Source: Paragonimus westermani
Lineage: Eukaryota; Platyhelminthes; Trematoda; Plagiorchiida; Troglotrematidae
Direction: 5' to 3'
Assembly (NCBI GenBank): GCA_008508345.1
Contig: QNGE01003272.1
Location: forward strand, 1 to 64,000
DNA length: 64,000 nt
The notes beneath the pieces were generated by a model. The model saw only the letters and a list, made by a program, of their open reading frames with translations, was not told the origin of the DNA and did not search any database. Of this stretch, positions 34,610 to 45,504 are shown piece by piece. How positions within the stretch are numbered: position 1 is the stretch's first letter; every line of letters starts with the position of its first letter. The position numbers were made by a program, and so were the translations under genes.

Positions 34610-34763
34610 CCGACACAAACGTATCTCTCACTCCTGGGTCTTCTCGATCGATGAAGAAACGCGGTAAATTCAGCCGGGTGAAATACAAATTAGCTGCCTC
34701 TACGTTACATGTCAAAGTCCATGCACACCAGGTCGTCAGTGCAACGTCCTCTCTTGAGACAGG
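34610..34763 (+). CDS. orphan exon of an unidentified gene
   Basis: A strong acceptor (CACATTTCATACAG, ending 34609) and a consensus donor (ACAGG|GTAAGT) enclose 154 bp with an open frame in between. The peptide has a basic centre (S-M-K-K-R-G-K-F-S-R-V-K-Y-K) followed by L-H-V-K-V-H-A-H-Q-V-V-S-A-T-S-S. The exon starts with two bases of a split codon and ends with two bases of another. No domain is recognised. It lies after the terminal exon at 29980-30767, so it belongs to another plus-strand gene. The minus strand is also open here, which lowers confidence. Confidence 0.45.
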
Positions 34764-37700
34764 GTAAGTAACAACCATTTGTGTGTCTCGTTTGCACTTA
34801 TTCCTGCAGAGTGCCCCAATTTCTGATTGTGCCGGATTCTTCACTCGCGTGACTCCAGTGCTTCGATGGTGCAGGGAATCAGCACGGCTGACGAAGAACA
34901 ATGAAACCAGACACCTCTGAGTGCAAGGCACACCTAGATGACTGGTGATCTAGTGAACCCAAATAAATCATTCACCGAATTATTACCCAACATAAGCAAG
35001 AAACTTTTGGCCATCATACGGCCTGTCTCCGTTGAAGATGAGCTCTGTAGGCGCACGTTATTAACTCAGAATGTCTCTTTATTGTTATCACAAAACCTAG
35101 TCTTCTCACTCGTGGGCCAATCACGTTGAATTTATATGTCCGAAAGAAATAGTAAAATTCAGCAGCTGTGAACGGTACACAGAATGTCACCATTCTACAG
35201 CACGTGATTTTCCCGTTTTGTTGATTCGGAGAAAAGAGATCCAATGCTTCAATACGCGCGAACCTAAATTTTGACTTATAAGAGCATGACTCATCACATA
35301 CGGCTCGAATACGATCCTTAATGGACGTACCTCTAGTGATTAAATAATTACGAGTTCAGTCTTTATGTGCTGGTTAGAAGCGTGTACTAAAATGTATTTA
35401 TCTTGCTTCATTTTCCCGTTATGTTTATCGACATCAGTCTCACCCGTTTACAAAATCGAAACTAGTTATGTAATTTGAATGGGTATTCATAAGTAACGCT
35501 CAATCTTAACCTTTCTGAGTACAGACTTGTGCTCATTGTCACAACAATCTCGAGTATTATGCAGGTGTACGTTCTTCGATTGACCAGTATGCAAAAATGT
35601 CTCCGTGTTTAAGAATCTGATCATCGCTCGAACCTGCAGGGTGATGCACACTGATGCACTATTAGGTTTCCTAAGTTTTTAAGTGTAAAGATAAGTTTAT
35701 TGAAAGCTGACGGCTTTCGGAATGCAGGAGGACATTCACATCCAGCAAAATGCATAACTCGAAACAGGAGTAAATCCACATTTACTTTCAATCACAAAGC
35801 AAACGCTTTGAGTGGATATTGACAGATAAATAGGAATTTTGACTAAGTTATGTCCAGGTGCCAATATCAATGATGAACCCACTCAAACGGTTCCAAACAC
35901 GTCGAACATCGACATTCCCAATTTTTTTAAGTCAGTTTAGCAGTGTTTCAGGGTAGTGTTAGATAGTCCTGAAGGTGGTTTAGTTTAGTTGAATGTCACA
36001 CACGTGATAGTGACCTTCACAATCAGCTTGTTCGTGTAACCAGGCTCTTTCAAAAAAATTGGTTAAGAGAGTGAAGTCTATTTGGATTCGAAACTTACGA
36101 TAGAATGCCGGGGATGTTTAACTTATATCAACTAGGCCCCTAACTGCTCGAGATTAATTCAACACAAGCCTCGGCATGTGGAAGATTTTAAAGAAATTCA
36201 GAAGACCTAATTGTGAGACTGACCATGTGAGTCACACAAAATAACTGCTTATCGTCAACATTATCGTAAATCTTGGTCACCATTGACACGCGATAGTGAT
36301 TGGACATTAAGATGTGATATTTCATTATTGACTTGAGTAAAGTCGGTGTAAAAGTGGACCATAGAGTTGTATCTTGAAATGATGGTCGGCATTCGTCTTT
36401 CAGTCGTGACAAACTTACCCAATACTGACAAGCCGTAACAAGAACAGAACCCGCGTCTGATGTCTTCTTCTTTGAACTAAAAGGCGATTCTATTGGAATC
36501 TATCTGGATTTAGCTGAAGTCTATCTCTAGTCGAATGTGATTGAGGTTCAGGTTAAATACACGTACGTATTTTTTGCTTTACTATCAGTAACCAAACTTT
36601 TCGGAATATCCCAGTGAAAATGTAGACCCACTCATGTCTACGCGTGTGGCTTTCTTTGCTGAGTCTACAGCCTTGCTTCAAAACTGTTGATTCGGAAAGA
36701 CTTCGGGGTATCAAAAAACGTAAACATTTGTTTTTTGTTAGTGATTCATTTCTGGCAACTTATCCAATAACACAAACTGGGCGTGAGCCACATTTGTGAT
36801 TATCAGATTTTTCAGAAGCTTCGTTCCTACAGTTGTGTGCCATATGATTCGAAATTGAACACACTTCTCCTCTCTGACTCAGCTTCAGATATATATATAT
36901 ATATATGGAAGTTTCTACTTCTGAATCCACTAAAACATGTACATCCGCCTGATCTTTCAGCGAGGATAGTGCTACATTAAGTTGACAGTGTACGCGCTTA
37001 CTGAAGTGCTGTTTGGTTTTTCAAATTTTATTGAGGTAAAGAATTTCTTCCTATCAATTCTTTGCTTGCCGACAGAAATTTTGATGCTTAAAATCACTAT
37101 TTGTTGCGATGCGCTCAACTGTTAAATTGCCGATTGCAATTGTTTCATTGAGTAAAACAGGTGGAACAATTCAAGTAGGCCCTACCCTATTCGCCCCTGA
37201 AGCCGAACCATTTTAATGAACTGAATACTCGACGCAAAAGTTTTTGTGTGGGTGCCATATATACAGGTATATACTAGGTACACCAATAATTACGTTTCCC
37301 CGAACATTCATCACCATAACCTACCCCAGAAGACCAGTGTATTACAGTGGCGTTCTGCTGCCTTACAAAGTGTGAAGTAATCGCTCATCGACTGCTGCGA
37401 ACTAAAAGCGAGATGAAAAAAACCATTAAAGCTTGTAAACAGCATCAGGTTGACTTCAATAGACAGTTTCAGAAGACAGTGAATTGTGAATTGGATAAGC
37501 ACGCGTATCTTTTGGTTTGCTCATATGACTTTTCAAGCTTCGTTTTTCTCCAGTGAACTTTCAACCACCTGAAAAAATAAAAGAGCGTTAACTACTGTTA
37601 CTGTTGCTAATGAAAGAAAAATGCAAGTAGTAGGCACATTCACGGTTTTTGGATGTAATGATAGATTCGGTCGTTCGGACTGTCTACAAAGGTGTTCGGT

Positions 37701-40584
37701 TGTTTAAAGATCTTGACAATCAAGCTGCAAACGCGTACCATTAAACGGAGTAAACTCACGAACGCGATAGAGCTCGAGCGTAATGGAAAATGGATGACAA
37801 ATGTCAATTTAAAAGACTTGGGTATCACGGAAGTTCTTGTCCAAATGAGCGCTAAGTACGCAGAAGAATTTGTGAACTCAATATTTTTAGCTAGGTCGAC
37901 AGACAAACACATCAGGTCTGACGAAATCTACGAACCAATGTGAGGGAAAGACTTGATGTGGCACGGACCAAACAGTTACCGAGTTGCACAACCCAACGGA
38001 TCATTATGGACGTATCAAAGATCGACAATCATTAGCCGACAAAATGGAAGGTTAAACGACAACCTAACCGACCCGTCCGAAGTTTTTAAATCGACAGTAA
38101 CTAATCAGATTTAGATTCAAAATACTCCAAACATTAAAGTTTTTCGATTAAGTTTCGGGCCAAATGATCACAGCAACAAGTTGTAGTCAGTCAGTTCTAA
38201 ATTTTTGGGGGTTAACAGCAACACGAAATGACAAACCAGATTTCGGCTTGAGGGGTCATCACACCACTGAATATGAAGACAGCGATTTACTCAGACTTTC
38301 TTGCACTGTTGATATTATCTCATCCGGTGATGCACGTTTCCAGCCTAACTGCCAAGATCGGCAACCAACCGAAAACCCACGTGTGAACATCGTTATATCA
38401 ATGATACTCGAGTAAAGTGTAAACCCGAACGTTGCAGTGCCATATTGTTTCAAATACGACTCATATCGTTTGAAATGTCTTACAATTTTTATTCGTCCAC
38501 GTGTGCCATTAGCATGGTATAAAACTGAGCGTCTTGTTGGCTGAGTACTGAACATTTGAGTGAAGTGTGAGGTCAAAACTGCAAAACTCTGATTGTCAGA
38601 TTTTCTTCCAAAAACTAGTGGCAGCCAGACAGTCGGACTTGTGTTCGACTCTGAATGCCTCGGAGGTACCGGTGAGTAAAACATTCCTTTTGCCGTATAT
38701 TTTAAACATCCGTTAGTAGTCATATTGGGTGGCTGTATAATATGTTTTAAAAAATTTGAAGTAATTTAACGTAGCAATCTATCTGAGTCAGTTAGAGGAG
38801 GATAAGTCCGGGGAAGAGAATGGCAAAAACAAAGTTTTGAAGTCTCAAGTGCAATCAATGCAACAATGTTTTCATTGTGCTTATTTTGAAAAGCTTTATC
38901 CCTCTTTTCGCTATTGAATTGTCTCTCAGGTTACTCTTTAGAGCAGCCTCCGGATTTAAACTGTTAACAATTATTTAGGTGAGTCGTACGTTATTGCTGT
39001 GAAATCGGTACTAAGTCTAGTGTTGTGATGGTTGTACAGTTATTGAGCTTAAGTGACCAGGTAACGGTATTCAGTTTGCTTTGGTTGCATGGTTCATGTA
39101 GGACGGACAATTTTGCAAGGAACCTTCGTGTCTGCTGAGATTTTTATTCAGAGCAGCGTATAATACTGTTATTCGAAAATTCGAAGTCTTAGTACTTCTA
39201 ACTGGGAAACAAACGCAAATGGATTTTACTAATAGTGAAACATAAGTTTTGTTGTAGTTTTTGGGTCGAGAACTCAAAAGACGACTCGTAGAAGAGTTGA
39301 CATCAGTTGTCAATTCACCAACAGGTATATGCTATTTCAAATTATTTCTGTTGTTCCATTAAGAAGCCGTTGCCGTAGTGATCTATTCAACTTGATTATC
39401 CATGGCGTTGAAACACTACAACGTGTTGATTCTGTAACGAGGTTTGCGCATGACAAACAAGTGGTGGCTGAAATTACTGAGTATTTGTTCGTAAAAGACT
39501 ACGTGCAGGGAACCTATAGGACTGACTGAACTACTCCCCACACGTGTTGTAAAGTCGTTTTGATCAGTATGCTTATTTTGCTTATGGTTGATATGTTTAC
39601 AGGATTAAGTGCTTTGATAACCGGCTCAGAAAATTGTACACATACCTTGGGCAAACTTAATGCGTATCTACGAAATTCCGGCGCCATCGTGAGGAAGAAT
39701 GTTATTAGCGAAAACACCAACGTCCATTCACAAATCGAAGCGCATTTGAATTCCGAAAATCCCTAAAACCAAAACACAGGGACTGAAGTATTTGATATAA
39801 AGAACTGAATACCAGCATTACTGAGAAAAGCGTCTTAGAAGGTTTGGCAACTAGATTTCAACTAAGATGAATTGGATGTAATTATATCGACATTTCTTAG
39901 TCTCCTCCAGATCGCAGTACAATTAAGGGCGGCAAAGTCTGCGGATATGTGTAGCATCCTTATATGCTGGCCACTGTTCAACCACTTAATGAAGCAGTTT
40001 AATAAATAAGCTTCCGGTCAGAGCAAAGATATAATGAACAGTGCAGCAATACACAACAGGATTGGAGTGGTGATTGTGTATTATATTTACTCAATCAAAA
40101 GCAAGACACAAGTATTTTGCACTGTGAATTCCTTCAAAATTTTAAAAGGATTACAAATACCTAAATCAGCAGAAGCGAAAATAAGAAGTATGATAAAACA
40201 ACAAGCATTTGACATGATCAATCGATGAGTGCATAGACTATGGAGAGCGATATTCAAAAGGGAAGTTTCTTTTATGTGAATAGAAATAAAGTTATTAGAA
40301 GCTTAGATTAGCATACAAAGACGAATACTTGCTCATAAGCAGCAGTGAAAGGTAGGCAGCGGTTTCAGTTTGCCAGGGAGTTTTACTGACCAAACTGTTT
40401 GAAGTTTTACATCGACTTTTATCCGTACTTGTACACCGACGCTACTGGTGCAACTCGCTCTGAAGGGTGTCCCAGAGAGGATATTCTTTGTGGCATAACA
40501 GTGGTGTCAGGAAATCAACCAACGCAATAAATGTTGCAAGTTTCGTTGGTAATAGTTTGAAATACTGGAAGGATGTGCGACATG
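34764..40584. other. no firm gene; (AT)n microsatellite at 36889-36906
   Basis: Two plus frames look mildly exon-like. One follows an acceptor GTGTATTACAG near 37346 and reads K-S-E-M-K-K-T-I-K-A-C-K-Q-H-Q. The other is 37692-37943, reading L-T-N-A-I-E-L-E-R-N-G-K-W-M-T-N-V-N-L. Further frames are at 39329-39529 and 39560-39766. None matches a known family. A run of nine AT dinucleotides is at 36889-36906. Confidence 0.4.
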
Positions 40585-40849
40585 TAAGATATCCGCACCA
40601 AATGTAGTACGAATGAAGTTGAATAGTTTGGGCGTCGTGTTTAACATGTTATTGATATACAGATTGGGAATAACACAACGTTTCGAGCAAGTTGTAATAC
40701 TCTACGTTTCAACCACCTCGGGTGGCCTTCCTCAGGAGTGTTGTAATTCGATTACAACACTCCTGAGGAAGGCCACCCGAGGTGGTTGAAACGTAGAGTA
40801 TTACAACTTGCTCGAAACGTTGTGTTATTCCCAATCTGTATATCAATAA
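40585..40849. repeat. fold-back repeat, copy 2: perfect 201-bp palindrome with target-site duplication
   Basis: 64 bp of left sequence shared with copy 1 precede a perfect inverted repeat 40649-40849 (99-base arms with no mismatch, loop TCG at 40748-40750, centre 40749). GATGTGCGACATG occurs at 40572-40584 and again at 40850-40862, i.e. exactly flanking the element, as a 10-13-bp target-site duplication. No coding capacity; a non-autonomous mobile element. Arms contain CTGAGGA ... TTGAAACG, resembling a hammerhead core. Confidence 0.92.
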
Positions 40850-40862
40850 GATGTGCGACATG

Positions 40863-43800
40863 CTTAAAATATGTTTCAGTCCGCGTGTGCTGAGCATCCA
40901 TCCCTAAATCATCTGAGACATGCTTTTACGATTATGAGTGACAGTAGAACGCCACCTATAGTACTGCATCGAGTGATACACTTGTTTGCATGTATTCTAC
41001 GAAATGATCGTCTTTCACTGTGGGACTCACAGTTGGTAGATCTTGGGAGAGCACGTTCAGTTTTTCAGGTTTGTACGTATGTTCGCTGTTAAGACCACAG
41101 TGTACCTCGCCCACTGTTTTCAACCATTTGGGCAAGTCCAGCAATGAGACAATAGGTTGACCATCCTCCAGAAGCCTTGAAGATACTTTGAGCTACTGAC
41201 AGAATTTGTGAAATTATCATTTTCCCATAATAAGGCCGTTTTCTGTACAAAAGTGTGCAATTCCTATTGGTCTACTTTTTCAAGAGAAGCATCAGTTACG
41301 TGCTTCGACAGGTTAATGCTATACACTTATTGATTATCAGGTAAGCTTGTTGGTGAGGACACAGAATATTAAGATTCCATGAACTCTCCCCCCACTTCAC
41401 TTTTTGGCCTCAGTAATGCTCACCCGTTATGCACTCTGTTTGGTGTTGAGATCATCACCATCACCACCAGAATCATCATCATCAATAGCGGAGCAACAAC
41501 GACGCCGACACCTCGTTGTGAATAGCTGCTACTTAACTACTTTTGGCTGTGGAGAAAAGAGCAAGTTCTAGTCAAAAAAATAAAAAATAAATGAAAGACA
41601 AAGGACGCAGTTACTGGAAAACAATGGCTATGCGCAAAAACTGAGCACCAGGATATGCACGTCTTGCAAACGGATGCCCTCAGCTATGTAGAAAGTTGAA
41701 TGTCATTAGCAAGACACTCTTTATAGTGTTCACTGTCCCGCATTGCTCAATAGGATTACTTCACATACAATCCCGATAACTCTCGACAACATGCACATAA
41801 CAGAGTCCTGTCAATTACCATCCTATCTTATGTCTTCAATCATCTTCTTTGCGAGTCACAAACAACCCATCCCAATCTACATTGGCTAACACCTTGGTAA
41901 CCTACTTCATTTCTATACACCAAGTAATCACCTTTCCACCTAGCACCTTACGGTATTCGACCAGAGCGTCGGCAAAGATTACTCCACGTGGCAGCCAACT
42001 AATTGGTATCTCTAGTAACCGGACTAATCATCCAAGCCTGAGCAGCCCTAAGGAGTGCACAAAGGAACTCCCTTGGCAATCGCCATCAAACATTTGCTTC
42101 CCATATTTTTGTTGACTACTGTATGTGCCGCTCGATAAAAGCTTACGGACGCGGTTGTTGATGGTCAAATTTCTGAAGACGGTTTACTTACTTTACCTTT
42201 TGGGTTAGAATGCTGTAGCCATTTGTTGTGTGTGTGTGTGTGCATAATTTACAAGGCCAAATCTTTCACCTCGAATGTGACTGGCTACTGACGCTCGCGT
42301 GATACATCGCGACTATGATTGATTTAATTCTAAATCGTTCACTGATTTAATGCCCTTTGTGCACGTTTATTGGGCAGATTGCATACATACTAGTTTACGC
42401 TCACTACGCCTGCCTTGCGTTCTGATTTACGATGCAAGACTATTAGGCAACCCAACTGCCATAATCGCTTTATAAACGCGGATCATAAAAGTTAGAGTTG
42501 CTGCTTTGTTGCGATCATCCTAACTAAGCAAGTGTCACCTCCCTATCTCATTTTTTCATCTAATTCACTGTATCTCAGCCTGTGATGATGCAGCCTTCTA
42601 TTTGACAAAAGGACCAGAGCTGACAATGAGTGCTTTTTCTTGTTCACTTGTCTTAGCTAAAAATAGTTTCAGCTTAAATGTCAGAAGTTGCACCACACGG
42701 TTATTGCGCTAGAGTCCATAGTGCCGTCGGTATGTCACTTAGGGAGTATCGGTGTTGCACATCACACAGACTTCAAAAATCTAGAGTCACCGTTATGCCA
42801 GACTGCCACACAAATTGAAGTGTATGACAAATAAAGCTCGGAAAGACGGGAAGAGCTTCTACCGAAAAGCAAGAAAAAATAAATTTAACTTCCATTAGAA
42901 AAATAAGCACTTCATTTCAAAGGGTGGTTTTACACTCATTTTTCTTGGAAGGTTTACGCTACCAATAAGAGATTGTTGAAATCCGAATAGGTTGCTAAAA
43001 CAATCCAGCTGAATGAGTATAATGTACTGTAATGCTTTCTGAAGGTATTGCTAGAACTGTAGCTGTGTCGTTTCCCAGAGAAAATTTGCGATAGTTCTAA
43101 TGCCAGGAAGAACTATTGGCTTACTGTTTCAAAAGAGGTAATGTTTTGCAAACGAACTACAGGTGATAAGTGTCAGTTGGCCTTACAAAGACTGTTGAAA
43201 TTGCGATGAAATGGGATATCCATGTCACACTGCAGTTCGGATGGCAATTTTCATGTCTAGTTGTCAAAACACAGTCTGCTACCGTTTGTCGTCCCAAGTG
43301 AGCAAGGAAGGATGATTTTCGAGCAAGATGATACCGCTTTCCATGGGTTCTATAGGACGGGAGTGGAGTTGCTGTTCCGAATATCTACTTTTTTGACTGG
43401 CCGTCCTGAGTTTTTGATTTCAACATCATGGCAACATCATGGCAACACACAAGGAAGACAACTCACACGCTGACTCTAACAGTGGGCTGGAGCAAGCACG
43501 GAAGAGTTCTAGTTAGGCTTAATACGATCATTCGTCAGAAGTGTCCCCAACTCACACTTTTGACCAGAGATATACTAACACCCAAGCTCTTGTCACTAAA
43601 ATTCTGATTCAGGCGTTATTAGAAAAGAAGTTTTGTAACAAATTTACATGTGATTCAGGCTTTATTTGATTGAGCTTTCAAAGAAGAGGTAACGCACAAG
43701 AAGCCGAAAACAAAAACGCAACAAAAATGTACCTGGACTCCAGACTGAAGTTTTTTTCTGGTTCTTGCGCTCTTTCAGCAATATTGGTGATGTAGACATC

Positions 43801-44390
43801 AAATGGTTTGGAAATAAAGTACGTCTTATCATTCGGTCAAAATTACAATTGCCAGCCTGCCTTACTACCGGATGGATGGTAACTTACCTGTCATGTAACC
43901 AAGCTCATATGAATAACTTACTAGTTTACGATTACCCTCTGCTAAAGACTGCCGTGCATTTTAGAGCGACCCATGAGCTTGGATCACAGTGTGGTACATA
44001 AACTTTCTGTTCTGTCATTGGCTCAGAGACATTGCACTAGTAAATGTAAGATAATTACCTAAAAGCTGGTCAGGGTGAAATTGAAGACAGGTCACCTGGG
44101 GGGCATCAATAAGCAAACTACCAAGTTGGAATCAGGTGAGAGAGATTAAAAAACAGTGAGGACAAATAGAAGCAGCTGTGAAAGCTTTCTGTCGTTAGAT
44201 GGTTCTTCAGAAACTGTGATGTTGCAACATAACGAACTTTTGTCTCTTCGATTACTTTACTGATCAAGTCTCACTTGATTCCAACTAGCGTTACACTGAT
44301 ATAGATATACGTGCAATGTTGCTGTGTTCGTTGACTAGTCGTTTTGACTGACAGGGCTTTGAGAAAACGTGACCGTCTGTTTCCTTTCAG
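40863..44390. other. no firm gene; simple repeats at 41452-41487, 42227-42242 and 43421-43446
   Basis: Simple repeats: an interrupted ATC/ACC trinucleotide run (41452-41487), a TG run (42227-42242) and an 11-mer CAACATCATGG in about two and a half copies (43421-43446). A possible small exon, from 43779 after a CTCTTTCAG acceptor to a GTACGT about 40 bases on, is too short to judge. Confidence 0.45.
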
Positions 44391-44572
44391 ACTTGGACTT
44401 TTGCCTTAATAAGTTACAAAATTTACATGGTGGATCACTACACTCTGATGACCCTAGTGAATTTCAAACTGCGAGTCTCAGTAAAAGAGCTGATGTATAT
44501 CACTATTCTGCGCGACAACCTACGACAAAGTGTCCCATCTCACGACGGTTTTTCATGCAGAAAACTCAATGA
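44391..44572 (+). CDS. possible terminal exon of an unidentified gene
   Basis: Acceptor CTGTTTCCTTTCAG ends at 44390, then an open frame reads D-L-D-F-C-L-N-K-L-Q-N-L-H-G-G-S-L-H-S-D-D-P-S-E-F and ends at TGA 44570-44572. The polypyrimidine tract is good and the composition protein-like, but no family is recognised and no partner exon is seen. A minus-strand stretch about 44900-44770, with an acceptor-like TCATCTATACAG, competes for the neighbourhood. Confidence 0.3.
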
Positions 44573-44956
44573 GAAGCTGAGTCACAATATAACACGGTGA
44601 ACAGGATGACTGTTAGTAACATGTGAATCCCAAGGTCTTTTAGACACAGTGGGCTGACTATTGAAAATAACTGTCATAAATATGTAAAGCGATTTTTCTC
44701 GATATACGTTTTGTATATTTACGTTGCAATATGATTCTGAATTGTCAAACAATTTACCACTCCACCGGATTAACAGATGGCTCAGTGAATCATCAAACCA
44801 AAGGCGTTGTATGGTAACTTCAAAGATAGTTGACAAATCTATTTCACTCTTCTTCATATCCAAGTCGGAGCTGAATAGGTAGCGCAGGTTCTGTATAGAT
44901 GAAAATTCATACACCACTAGCTAACTCAATGTGAAAGTTTCAGTCAAGGGATATAT

Positions 44957-45504
44957 ACAGGCGAGCATGCTTTCGATAGTTCATCTTAAATGGCTGATGG
45001 TAGGTTGAGGCGCGATGCGTTCAAGCTTGCCCATGAATATGCCGGCCAGGAGAGGTCCAGGCGGGGATTCATGCTGGTTGAATGATGGTTGAAGTTGTAT
45101 TAGTGAATTCAAGCTGGCTGAAGGCAGACGCCAGGTGAAAACTTATCAAGCCTCCAAAGTGGCATATCGCGTGTCAGACAATCCATCAAAGGCTGTCCGA
45201 ATCAGTACACTTTGTACTGTCGAGGCTGTCGGAATCAGGCTGTCTGACCCGGTACTATGCCATCAAAAACGGTTTGTTTACACGCTGCAAACACCATGGC
45301 CACAAATCCATCGGCTCAATGGCCAACCTGTGCGCTCAAACCAAAAAACAAGCGTGACGTAACCGATAAATTAAGCCATTGTCAATGACTGACCAGTGAC
45401 ACAGTTTCTCTGTAATAAATCTGATCGATATCTCGATTTAACTTCACTAACTCCATATATATTTGTACCGACCTGAAGATGAACTATCGGAAGCATGCTC
45501 CCCT
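44957..45504. mobile_element. non-autonomous element with inverted termini of about 28 bp
   Basis: Left terminus 44959-44987 (GGCGAGCATGCTTTCG then ATAGTTCATCTT) is the reverse complement of the right terminus 45476-45503 apart from about two mismatches. Flanks read ATATAC on the left and ATATGT on the right, a possible imperfect 6-bp target duplication. The 490-bp interior has no convincing ORF; a 75-codon frame at 45135-45362 has no recognised domain. It could be a MITE-like DNA transposon, or a fold-back derivative of a retroelement, because the right arm begins CTGAAGA ... CGGAAGC, similar in layout to the arms of the palindromic repeat. Confidence 0.6.

Noticed and set aside
34840..34915. 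Second hammerhead candidate: CTGACGA ... TGAAAC near 34886-34907
   Set aside because: Core motifs are present, but the 8 bases between them cannot form a stem II and the flanks do not pair as stem I or III.
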